A stretch of DNA of 6,803 bases, taken from assembly GCA_902462635.1 (NCBI GenBank), contig CABQCN010000079.1, forward strand, positions 1-6,803. The letters run 5' to 3'. The position numbers and the translations under genes were made by a program. Origin of the DNA: an uncultured Oscillospiraceae bacterium. GTDB lineage: Bacteria > Bacillota > Clostridia > UBA1212 > UBA1255. The notes under the pieces are model-generated. The model was not told the origin of the DNA. It worked only from the letters and a program-made list of their open reading frames with translations, and did not search any database. Every line of letters begins with the position of its first letter. The stretch's first letter is position 1. Shown here in pieces: positions 1-5,914 of the stretch.

Positions 1-150
1 GGTGAAATAATATATGATGCCGCCGGCGCAGAACAAGGAATTGTTGAAATTAAAGAGAATAACAAACTGTATTCTTATTATGATATCGGCATCATGCCGG
101 AATACGATGGTTCTGATTTCGTAAAGTTGGAAGATCAAATTATTAAATAG
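1..150 (+). CDS. C-terminal end of an unidentified protein (5' truncated by window)
   Basis: Frame 1 is open from the first base to a TAG stop at 148-150, giving 49 residues that begin GEIIYDAAGAEQG and end KLEDQIIK. The fragment is acidic and rich in Ile, Tyr, Asp and Glu. It has no membrane segment and no motif I recognise, so no function is assigned; the start lies outside the window. G+C is about 35% by hand count, well below metK, so it may have a different origin from its right-hand neighbours or simply be an AT-rich gene. It runs toward the minus-strand gene at 325-525, and the long hairpin at 183-278 lies 32 bases beyond its stop, where a terminator is expected. That placement supports this being the true end of a gene. 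Confidence 0.65.
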   Translation, partial: GEIIYDAAGAEQGIVEIKENNKLYSYYDIGIMPEYDGSDFVKLEDQIIK

Positions 151-182
151 TATAACTTATGAGACTTGATAGCTTGTATGAT

Positions 183-278
183 AAAAGGGACTGTAAAGAA
201 CTGAAAAAAGGAAGCGCGTCTCACTTTTTTGATGAACTGTGCTTCCTTTTAGGCCTGTTTTATTACAGTCCCTTTTTT
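183..278 (+). terminator. Long nested hairpin with T-tract; terminator between convergent genes (possible MITE)
   Basis: The outer stem is a perfect 14-base inverted repeat, AAAAGGGACTGTAA (183-196) with its complement at 263-276, followed by a run of six T (273-278). Nested inside is a second perfect 10-base stem, AAAAGGAAGC (206-215) with 241-250, extendable by three pairs including G-U wobbles and closing a T-rich loop. Each stem starts with A's and ends with T's, so each could act as an intrinsic terminator. Reading the minus strand, the outer stem also ends in four T's, so weaker termination from the right is possible. The element sits between a plus-strand gene ending at 150 and a minus-strand gene ending at 325. 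The long matching ends starting GGGACTGTAA also resemble transposon terminal repeats, so a small non-autonomous element is an alternative. I see no target-site duplication. Confidence 0.7.
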
Positions 279-324
279 AAACAGAAAGGTTCGTCTGTGC
301 GTTTCTTCCTGCGAGGAATTTTTA

Positions 325-525
325 TTAATGATTGTTGTTCTTCTGATCCGTTATGGAATGAACATAATTTCGCATTTCATCGCGAGTATTCATTCTTCTT
401 GCGCCATCGATCCAAACTTGCTGGTCATTTTCGCTCATTTCCGCAAAAGCATCCATCGCGTCCAGGTCTGAAGCGAGTTCCATGGCGAATCCGATCGGAA
501 GTTCGTTTCCTGTTTTGGAAATCAT
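325..525 (-). CDS. Small YdeI/OmpD-associated-domain-like protein (66 aa)
   Basis: The protein is 66 residues, starts MISKTGNELPIGFAMELASD and ends in an Asn/His tail. The start chosen is the ATG at 525-523 because the minus strand carries GAAAGGGTG about six bases upstream. The frame stays open to 582, but that extension has no comparable ribosome site and would run into the -35 region of metK. From about residue 12 to 60 the pattern matches the short OmdA/YdeI-type helical domain: an Ala-rich first helix, then AFAEMSENDQQVWIDGAR, then a TRDEMRNYV helix. In larger relatives this domain is linked to OmpD or bacteriocin resistance; very short stand-alone versions are common in Bacillota and have no known function. 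There is no signal peptide or membrane helix, so it is probably cytosolic. It is divergent from metK and convergent with the partial gene at the left edge. Confidence 0.7.
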   Translation of the reverse strand: MISKTGNELPIGFAMELASDLDAMDAFAEMSENDQQVWIDGARRMNTRDEMRNYVHSITDQKNNNH

Positions 526-565
526 GAGAATCACCCTTTCTCGGATATTTTGTGTAAAAATTTGA

Positions 566-594
566 TTTATATACGCGATCAATTATGATATACT
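566..594 (+). promoter_or_regulatory. Predicted sigma-A promoter of metK with extended -10
   Basis: The -10 hexamer TATACT (589-594) is preceded by TG one base away (586-587), forming an extended -10. A fair -35, TTTATA (566-571), lies 17 bases upstream. Transcription would start near 601, giving a leader of about 50 bases before the metK ATG at 652. That leader contains the AGGAAAGGG ribosome site (633-641) and is too short for a SAM-I (S-box) riboswitch, so no SAM-sensing element is seen here. Confidence 0.6.
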
Positions 595-651
595 GAAAAA
601 CGAAATTTACAGATCAAGCGTTTTTGTCATTCAGGAAAGGGATGAAACTAT

Positions 652-1818
652 ATGGCAAGAAATCTTTTTACTTCAGAATCCGTAACGGAAGGGCATCCGG
701 ATAAAATCTGCGACCAGATCGCGGACAGAATCCTGGATGCCATTCTTGCAGAAGATCCGATGGCGCGCGTCGCCTGCGAAGTTACTGCGGCGACGGGACA
801 GATTTTTATCATGGGGGAAATCACGACAAAGACCTATGTCGATTTTGCATCGATTGCCAGGAAGACGATTCTGGATATCGGTTATACCAGTTCCGAAATG
901 GGTTTTGACGGGAATACCTGCGCGGTCATCAGCTGCGTCCATGAGCAGTCGCCCGATATTGCAATGGGGGTGGACAAGTCTCTCGAAGCAAAACAATCCG
1001 GGACGGAAGCCGCTCTGGAGCTTGAAAACGGGGCGGGAGACCAGGGGATGATGTTCGGCTATGCCTGTAACGAAACAACGGAATTGATGCCGCTGCCGAT
1101 CAGCCTGGCGCATAAGCTGACCGCGCGGCTGACAGAAGTGCGGAAAGAAGGAATTTTACCATACCTGCGGCCCGACGGAAAAGGACAGGTGACCGTGGAG
1201 TATGATGCGGCCGGGAAACCGCTGCGGGTCGATGCCGTCGTCGTATCGTCGCAGCATGCTGCCGATGTTGCGATCGAAACGGTGCGAGAAGGAATCGAAG
1301 CGCATGTCATCCGCCGGGTCATTCCTGCGGAATATATGGACGAAAATACGAAAATTTTCGTAAATCCTACGGGGAGGTTTGTGATCGGCGGCCCTTGCGG
1401 AGATTCCGGACTCACGGGACGTAAAATCATCGTAGATACGTATGGAGGAACGGGACGCCATGGCGGCGGCAGCTTCAGCGGCAAGGATCCAACAAAAGTG
1501 GACAGGAGCGCGGCCTATATGGCCAGGCATATCGCCAAAAGCGTCGTTGCTTCCGGACTCGCCGAAAAATGTGAAATTCAAATTGCCTATGCGATCGGCG
1601 TGGCACAGCCCGTGTCCGTGCGGGTGGAAACATTCGGCAGCGAGAAGATCCCGATTGCCGAAATCGAAAAACGGATCGGAGCAAAATTCGACCTCCGGCC
1701 GGCGGCGATCATCAAATATCTGGATCTTCGCAAGCCGATTTATGCTAAAACGACGAATTACGGCCACTTCGGCAAAGAAAATTGCCATCTGAAGTGGGAA
1801 GATACCGTAAAGTTATGA
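652..1818 (+). CDS. metK: S-adenosylmethionine synthetase (methionine adenosyltransferase)
   Basis: MetK makes S-adenosylmethionine from methionine and ATP in the cytosol, releasing phosphate and pyrophosphate; the active enzyme of this family is an oligomer with sites at subunit interfaces. The 388-residue length is usual. Signatures run in order: [15 protein letters not shown] near the start (His15, Asp17, Lys18), the mobile active-site loop around 96-108, GAGDQG at 127-132, [16 protein letters not shown] at 251-266, and the P-loop-like [10 protein letters not shown] at 270-279. The last has Ser where most bacterial sequences have Ala (GGGAFSGKD), a mild change. The C-terminus keeps [10 protein letters not shown]. 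The ATG at 652 follows AGGAAAGGG (633-641) and matches the family start. The gene appears monocistronic, from the promoter at 566-594. Its last six bases overlap the 3' end of the opposing GH78 gene: the Leu codon TTA at 1813-1815 is, read backwards, that gene's TAA stop. I see no frameshift and no missing catalytic residue. Confidence 0.98.
   Translation: MARNLFTSESVTEGHPDKICDQIADRILDAILAEDPMARVACEVTAATGQIFIMGEITTKTYVDFASIARKTILDIGYTSSEMGFDGNTCAVISCVHEQSPDIAMGVDKSLEAKQSGTEAALELENGAGDQGMMFGYACNETTELMPLPISLAHKLTARLTEVRKEGILPYLRPDGKGQVTVEYDAAGKPLRVDAVVVSSQHAADVAIETVREGIEAHVIRRVIPAEYMDENTKIFVNPTGRFVIGGPCGDSGLTGRKIIVDTYGGTGRHGGGSFSGKDPTKVDRSAAYMARHIAKSVVASGLAEKCEIQIAYAIGVAQPVSVRVETFGSEKIPIAEIEKRIGAKFDLRPAAIIKYLDLRKPIYAKTTNYGHFGKENCHLKWEDTVKL
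1764..1797. other. Strong hairpin inside the metK 3' end, just downstream of the GH78 stop
   Basis: CCACTTC (1764-1770) pairs with GAAGTGG (1791-1797), and stacked inside it GGCAA (1771-1775) pairs with TTGCC (1782-1786). The loop is AGAAAA and there is a 4-base bulge on the plus-strand 3' side, giving 12 pairs in all. It lies in metK codons for the conserved HFGKE region, so part of it may be coding coincidence. Read on the minus strand it begins 16 bases after the GH78 stop at 1813, where a 3'-end stabiliser or terminator would sit. There is no T-run directly after it on either strand, so a classical intrinsic terminator is unlikely. Confidence 0.4.
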
Positions 1819-4152
1819 TAAATTGAATCCGTTTTGCGTGATTTCAATGTGTAGGGGCGCCAGATCCGCACGCGGGATTTTTCCCTGCGCCAAGATCGGC
1901 GCTTTTAATTTCACCGGCTGGAAGCGGTAATCGGAAAAACCGTATGCGTTCGGCGAAACCCCAAGCAGGTATTTGTAATAGAGCACCACAGGCGTTGCGG
2001 ACCAGCCGTGACATAAGCTGCCGGCGTTGCCGAACGCCCATGCGCCGTCGATCGTTTCCCAGAAGGACGTCGCGTTGTGAAACAGCATATACCCCCATTG
2101 CTCTGCGATATCGCGGAATACGAAATCAGCGTACGCGTTTCCCGCCGATAAAAGCGCTTCGTATTTAAAAATCGAATAACTCAGCGTAACCGGAATCAGC
2201 GCGGGCCTGTGCGGCGCCTGTCCGGACAGCAGATCCGCTACGCGTTTTACGTGAATTTCGGGAACGAGACCGGCGTATAAAGCAAGCGAATTCATCAGCT
2301 CGGAAAAATGTACTTTTTCACCGTTTACGACGTAGGTACAATACGCGCCGGTTTCGCTGTCCCAGAAAGTATCGTGAAATACCTCGGCGGCGCCGGAGTA
2401 CAGCAATTCACACCAGGAAATTTTTTCTACAAAATCGATCCCTTCCGTTCCCGGCGTATGTGCGGGATTTACCGCTGCAAGATGGGTGTATAATAATTTT
2501 GCTGTTTTGATCATACAAGAGAGCGCGAGTATATAAAATACGCTGAGCGGTCCATCGTAGTTTTTATCGTTGTTTTTATCCCGCAGATGTTCCGGATATC
2601 CGTCGGAGAGTCCCTGCGCCCATTCATAGAAATTCCAGTATCCCGGCCCTTGGAGCGGTCCCTGCAGATCGCGCCCTTTCGCATTGCGCCAGAAGGTACG
2701 CAGGATTTTCTCGGCGCACGGCCACATTTCGAAGGCGAACGCCAGATCGCCGGAATACAGGAGGTATTCATACAGTTCGATGATCCAGATCAGCGAAAAG
2801 GATGGGATCACGGCGGGCACTTTCGCGGGCGCGCAGAGTTCGAGCAGCCCATCTTCGCGCAGTCCCAGAGACAGTAAGCGGATGCTTTCCCGCGGGAGAG
2901 CATATTCGCCGAACGCGTAATAGCCGCATAACATCTGATTGCGTGAATCCATAGAATATAATGCTTGCTCCCGCCATGGACAATCCTCGTAATGTTCGTG
3001 TGCGCTGAGGCGCAGCGTCCGCAGACAGATTTCATATATTTTATTGTGGAGCGAATCGGAACATTGAAACGTTCCTTTTTCCCGGAAAGGATACTCGCAT
3101 GGGCGTAGACCGGCATAATAAAGCGTAAAATAAAACGATTCTATATAAAGGGCGATATATCTGCAGCCGAAGCGCTTGTTAAAATGAGTATATTTGTTCC
3201 TCCCCGCAGAAGCTGTATATTTGGCGGCGAACGCCCTGCCGCCGACACTGGTGCGCACGCGCAAATCGTCTAAGTGCTCTCCGTATCCGATATTTATCAC
3301 GGTACCCGGCGCCGTTTCGATTTCCAGATCGAAACAGCCCGCCTCTTCCGCGCCGAGATCGATGATCACGTAAATACCGTTTTCCCCGAGATGCATCGGG
3401 GACGCAGGATCGACCTTGCAACGGAGCGGATGCACATTGTCGAGCACATAGGGAGCCGCGGCGGATTGCCCGGCGATGCTCGAAAGCTCCGCGGCGGATA
3501 AAAAAGCGTGCTGCATTTTTACGGCCGTGGTTTCGGCCTGATATGCCGGGTGATACATGAAAAAGCCCTGCGACACAATTTTTGCAGGGGCGCGTTCTTT
3601 TACTTGCAATTTTGGAACGGGGCGCGGGTGAAGCTGCGCCGGGCCGTTTCCGGTGCGGGAAGAGCGCCATATGTTTTTGCCGCGTTCCATTGCGTTATAT
3701 TCAAAGGAATAACCGAGCTGCGGGCTGACGAATTCCATCGGCCCGTTCCGAAACTCGGATGCGACCCGTGAACGCGTCGCGCCGCTGCTGAATGCGAGGA
3801 CGCCGCCGTCGCTTATAATGTCGAAAATAATACCGGCATCGCCGTTTCGGTATGTGGAAGTATCCGTTCCCTGATAATAAGCGAGGATCTGCAGTTCGTT
3901 CGGACCGTCCGAAACGAGTTCCGTAATATCGATCGTATCGAAAACCTTGAATTCCGGATAATCTGCGTATTGTCCGAATCCTGCGAATCTGCCGTTGACC
4001 CAGAGCGCGTACTGGCTGTCGGCGCTGATGCGCACGGAAACGGCGCCGTCCGCATCCGTCACTGTAAATTCTTCTGTAAATTGACAATAACAATTCTCGT
4101 TGAACGGACAGTTTTTTGCCCAGATCCACTTGCTGCCCTCCGAAAGCTGCAT
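1813..4152 (-). CDS. Glycoside hydrolase family 78 (alpha-L-rhamnosidase-like), cytoplasmic
   Basis: This 779-residue protein has GH78 architecture. An N-terminal beta-sandwich (about 1-190) includes an [12 protein letters not shown] segment at 43-54, typical of the sugar-binding-like domain. A second beta region (about 240-350) follows, then an (alpha/alpha)6-barrel (about 360-732) and a short C-terminal beta stretch. Catalytic-type acids are in place: Asp390 and Glu395 in DCPWREQ, Asp402 in MDSRNQ, and Glu699 in TSFWET. The 5- and 7-residue spacing matches the essential acids I recall for Bacillus RhaB (Asp567, Glu572, Asp579, Glu841). HGWSATP (715-721) marks the barrel end. Family members release terminal L-rhamnose by inversion; the substrate here is unproven. 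There is no signal peptide, so it would act on imported oligosaccharides or glycosides. The ATG at 4152 follows AGAGGAGAGG (4167-4158) and lies 20 bases after alaT, implying cotranscription. Only about 47 residues follow the barrel, fewer than usual, so the tail may be truncated. Other activities of the broader GH78-like group remain possible. Confidence 0.85.
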   Translation of the reverse strand: MQLSEGSKWIWAKNCPFNENCYCQFTEEFTVTDADGAVSVRISADSQYALWVNGRFAGFGQYADYPEFKVFDTIDITELVSDGPNELQILAYYQGTDTSTYRNGDAGIIFDIISDGGVLAFSSGATRSRVASEFRNGPMEFVSPQLGYSFEYNAMERGKNIWRSSRTGNGPAQLHPRPVPKLQVKERAPAKIVSQGFFMYHPAYQAETTAVKMQHAFLSAAELSSIAGQSAAAPYVLDNVHPLRCKVDPASPMHLGENGIYVIIDLGAEEAGCFDLEIETAPGTVINIGYGEHLDDLRVRTSVGGRAFAAKYTASAGRNKYTHFNKRFGCRYIALYIESFYFTLYYAGLRPCEYPFREKGTFQCSDSLHNKIYEICLRTLRLSAHEHYEDCPWREQALYSMDSRNQMLCGYYAFGEYALPRESIRLLSLGLREDGLLELCAPAKVPAVIPSFSLIWIIELYEYLLYSGDLAFAFEMWPCAEKILRTFWRNAKGRDLQGPLQGPGYWNFYEWAQGLSDGYPEHLRDKNNDKNYDGPLSVFYILALSCMIKTAKLLYTHLAAVNPAHTPGTEGIDFVEKISWCELLYSGAAEVFHDTFWDSETGAYCTYVVNGEKVHFSELMNSLALYAGLVPEIHVKRVADLLSGQAPHRPALIPVTLSYSIFKYEALLSAGNAYADFVFRDIAEQWGYMLFHNATSFWETIDGAWAFGNAGSLCHGWSATPVVLYYKYLLGVSPNAYGFSDYRFQPVKLKAPILAQGKIPRADLAPLHIEITQNGFNLS
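1864..1882 (+). terminator. Weak candidate terminator for metK inside the opposing gene
   Basis: A short bulged stem, ATCCG (1864-1868) with CGGGAT (1873-1878), is followed by a T-run (1878-1882). It lies about 46 bases after the metK stop and is the only hairpin-plus-T pattern I see close downstream. It falls inside the C-terminal codons of the GH78 gene. The stem is only five pairs with one bulged base, so this is a tentative call. Confidence 0.25.
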
Positions 4153-4172
4153 AAAATCCTCTCCTCTGTTCT

Positions 4173-5345
4173 TTATTTTACCGCCGTATCGACAAAACGG
4201 CCGATTGCTTCCAATGCTTTTTTGATATGTTCGATGGAATAGGCGTAGGAGACCCGCACGAATCCTTCGCCGCTGCTTCCGAATGCGCAGCCCGGTACAA
4301 TCGCGACTTTCTCCTGCCGCAGCAGTTCGTCGCAGAACCGCTCGGAAGACATCCCGGTGCTTTTGATCGACGGGAAGCAGTAAAAGGCCCCGAGCGGTTC
4401 GAAGCAGTCGAGCCCGAGCTTGTTGAAACCGTTTACGATAAACCTGCGCCGGTAATCGTATTCCTGGCGCATTGCGCTGACGTCGTCATCCCCGTTTCGG
4501 AGCGCTTCGATTGCGGCGAACTGGCTTGTGGTAGGCGCGCACATAATGGCATACTGGTGGAGTTTCGTCATGTTCGCGATGATCTCAGGCTCCGCACATG
4601 CGTAGCCGAGCCGCCAGCCGGTCATGGAATACGTTTTGGAAAAGCCGTTGACAAGAATGGTACGTTCTTTCATGCCGGGCAGTTCCGCGAGGGAGACGTG
4701 GCGCGCGCCGGTATAATTCAATTCGCTGTAGATTTCGTCGGAAATCACCATAATATTTGTGTCCCGTAAAATTGCGGCGATGGATTCCAGATCTTCCCGT
4801 TCCATCACCGATCCGGTGGGGTTGTTGGGAAAGGGCAGCACCAACAGCTTTGTTTTCTCTGTAATCGCTTGTTTTAATAATTCGGGCGTGAGCTTGAACC
4901 GATCTTCCGCGCGCATATCGACGGGAACCACCTTTGCGCCGCAGAGCGCCGCGAGGGGACCGTAGCATACGAAACTCGGATACGGTACGATCACTTCATC
5001 GCCCGGTTCGATAAAGGTGCGCATCGCCAGATCAATGGCTTCGCTGCCGCCCACCGTGACCAGAATCTGCGTATCCGGGCGGTATGTAAGCCGGAAGCGC
5101 CGGTACAGATATCCGGAAATCTCTTCGCGGAGTTCCGCCATGCCGGCGTTTGCCGTATATTTTGTCCTGCTCTTCTCCAGCGTCTGTATTGCGGCGTTTC
5201 TGACATGCCAAGGAGTCGGAAAATCAGGCTCTCCGATGCCCAGAGACGTTACGTCCTCCATTGTGGCGGCAATATCGAACAATTTCCGGATTCCGGATGG
5301 CGGCAGATCGGTCAGCGTAGGATTGAACAGTTGCTGGAAATTCAA
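4173..5345 (-). CDS. alaT: PLP-dependent aminotransferase class I/II, probable alanine transaminase
   Basis: This is a fold-type I aminotransferase of 390 residues, the family's normal length. Visible landmarks are PPSGIRKLFD (15-24), GIGEPDFPTP (36-45), the cofactor-phosphate segment TVGGSEA (97-103), NNPTG (174-178), DEIY with Asp203 and Tyr206, Lys237 in GFSKTYSMTGWR as the PLP Schiff-base lysine, and Arg364 in the FVRVSYA segment for the substrate carboxylate. The N-terminal PSGIRK...AATME block and the C-terminal SIKS.GMSSE...EKVA.VPG block closely match B. subtilis YugH/AlaT, and the upstream Lrp-type gene reproduces the yugG-yugH order. The expected role is alanine + 2-oxoglutarate to pyruvate + glutamate, reversible, in the cytosol. 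Aspartate or PatA-type activity cannot be excluded. The start is TTG (5345-5343), overlapping the alaR TGA stop in a TTGA; no in-frame ATG lies between, and the next Met (residue 29) would remove conserved sequence. This arrangement suggests translational coupling. Confidence 0.88.
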   Translation of the reverse strand: MNFQQLFNPTLTDLPPSGIRKLFDIAATMEDVTSLGIGEPDFPTPWHVRNAAIQTLEKSRTKYTANAGMAELREEISGYLYRRFRLTYRPDTQILVTVGGSEAIDLAMRTFIEPGDEVIVPYPSFVCYGPLAALCGAKVVPVDMRAEDRFKLTPELLKQAITEKTKLLVLPFPNNPTGSVMEREDLESIAAILRDTNIMVISDEIYSELNYTGARHVSLAELPGMKERTILVNGFSKTYSMTGWRLGYACAEPEIIANMTKLHQYAIMCAPTTSQFAAIEALRNGDDDVSAMRQEYDYRRRFIVNGFNKLGLDCFEPLGAFYCFPSIKSTGMSSERFCDELLRQEKVAIVPGCAFGSSGEGFVRVSYAYSIEHIKKALEAIGRFVDTAVK

Positions 5346-5821
5346 ACCATCATCACCAATCTTTCGTCTTTTTGCGGTTTTTCAAACAATACGCCGTCCT
5401 GCTTGTATTTCTTTAAAACAAAATGTGTCGCCGTGCTGATGACGGTATCCATGGGCGAAAGCTGCTCTGCCACGAAAAGCGCAACTTCATTCAGCGTTTT
5501 TCCTTCTATAATAAGCGCAAGATCGTATGCGCCGGACATTAAATATACTGTTTTCACTTGTTCGTATTGATAAAACCGTTCGGCGATCTGGTCGAAGCCC
5601 TTGCCGAATTGCGGCGTTACCTTTATTTCGATAAATGCCGTTACAAATTCTCTGGAAGTTTTCTGCCAGTCTACCAGGAGCTTGTTCCCGATGATAATCC
5701 CGTCCTTCTTAAATTGTTCTATTGCAGCGGAAATCTCGTCTTCGCCTTTGCCTAGCATGACGGCCAGATCGCTCACGGTGAGCGTACTGTTTTTTTCCAG
5801 TAATTCCAATATTCTGTGCAT
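5342..5821 (-). CDS. alaR: Lrp/AsnC-family transcriptional regulator, AlaR-like
   Basis: The protein has 159 residues with a winged helix-turn-helix at the N-terminus (about 1-48, ILELLEKNSTLTVSDLAVML...) and an RAM ligand-sensing/oligomerisation domain (about 59-138). The latter contains VYLMSGAYDLALIIEG (92-107) and ends VISTATHFVLKKYKQDG. These blocks and the adjacent aminotransferase match B. subtilis YugG/AlaR, an Lrp-type regulator of the alanine transaminase operon. The N-terminus is a few residues shorter than that of YugG as I remember it, but the DNA-binding domain looks complete. The ATG at 5821 is backed by a near-perfect GAGGAGGA (5837-5830). By family analogy it binds an amino acid, probably alanine, and controls its own operon; the AT-rich divergent gap 5822-5914 is the obvious target. 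The effector and the sign of regulation are inferred. It is the first gene of alaR-alaT-GH78. Confidence 0.87.
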   Translation of the reverse strand: MHRILELLEKNSTLTVSDLAVMLGKGEDEISAAIEQFKKDGIIIGNKLLVDWQKTSREFVTAFIEIKVTPQFGKGFDQIAERFYQYEQVKTVYLMSGAYDLALIIEGKTLNEVALFVAEQLSPMDTVISTATHFVLKKYKQDGVLFEKPQKDERLVMMV

Positions 5822-5849
5822 TGAAATCGTCCTCCTCAGAAAGTTACAA

Positions 5850-5878
5850 TTGCTTTTATTATATTACCAAAGTATAAT
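5850..5878 (+). promoter_or_regulatory. Predicted promoter of the MBL-fold hydrolase gene
   Basis: A perfect -10 TATAAT (5873-5878) lies 17 bases from a weak -35 TTGCTT (5850-5855). Transcription would start near 5885, giving a leader of about 30 bases with AAGGAGATG ahead of the ATG at 5915. The element overlaps the opposing alaR promoter across 5858-5878. Confidence 0.55.
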
Positions 5879-5881
5879 ATT
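5858..5881. promoter_or_regulatory. Imperfect AT-rich palindrome, candidate AlaR operator
   Basis: ATTATATTAC (5858-5867) and GTATAATATT (5872-5881) form an inverted repeat matching at 7 of 10 positions around a CAAA centre. It covers the -10 boxes of both divergent promoters. Lrp/AsnC proteins often use weakly conserved AT-rich palindromes near their own promoters, so this is a reasonable binding-site candidate. Part of the symmetry comes from the two facing -10 boxes themselves, which lowers the weight of the evidence. Confidence 0.25.
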
Positions 5882-5886
5882 GAAAA
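5858..5886 (-). promoter_or_regulatory. Predicted promoter of the alaR-alaT-GH78 operon
   Basis: On the minus strand a perfect -10 TATAAT (5863-5858) lies 17 bases from a -35 TTTTCA (5886-5881; 4 of 6 consensus bases). Transcription would start near 5851, about 30 bases before the alaR ATG. A second -10-like TATACT lies further upstream on the same strand but has no convincing -35. Confidence 0.6.
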
Positions 5887-5914
5887 GCATTTTTTTATAT
5901 AAGGAGATGGTGTA

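Noticed and set aside
183..278. CRISPR or retron-type RNA reading of the nested repeats
   Set aside because: There are only two inverted-repeat pairs, no repeat-spacer array, and no cas or reverse transcriptase gene in the window.
306..323. Small hairpin TTCCT-GCG-AGGAA followed by five T
   Set aside because: It has only five pairs, mostly A-T with a three-base loop, and sits beyond a much stronger terminator. It is probably incidental.
159..527. 122-residue plus-strand open frame over the left intergenic region and the small minus gene
   Set aside because: It runs through the long hairpin and covers the whole better-supported 325-525 gene. It has no ribosome site and the protein is low-complexity with no domain pattern.
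526..582. Longer N-terminus for the small YdeI-like protein
   Set aside because: The extension lacks a ribosome site, runs into the -35 region of the metK promoter and adds no family-like sequence; the start at 525 has a good site.
595..651. SAM riboswitch upstream of metK
   Set aside because: The predicted leader is only about 50 bases and shows no S-box core or terminator hairpin. The whole gap to the divergent gene is about 126 bases.
1156..1788. Long antisense frames inside metK (for example 210 residues on the minus strand)
   Set aside because: These are shadows of a G+C-rich coding region. They have no plausible start sites and metK itself is unmistakable.
4227..4769. 180-residue plus-strand frame opposite alaT
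   Set aside because: It is a shadow of the aminotransferase gene, with no ribosome site or recognisable domain.
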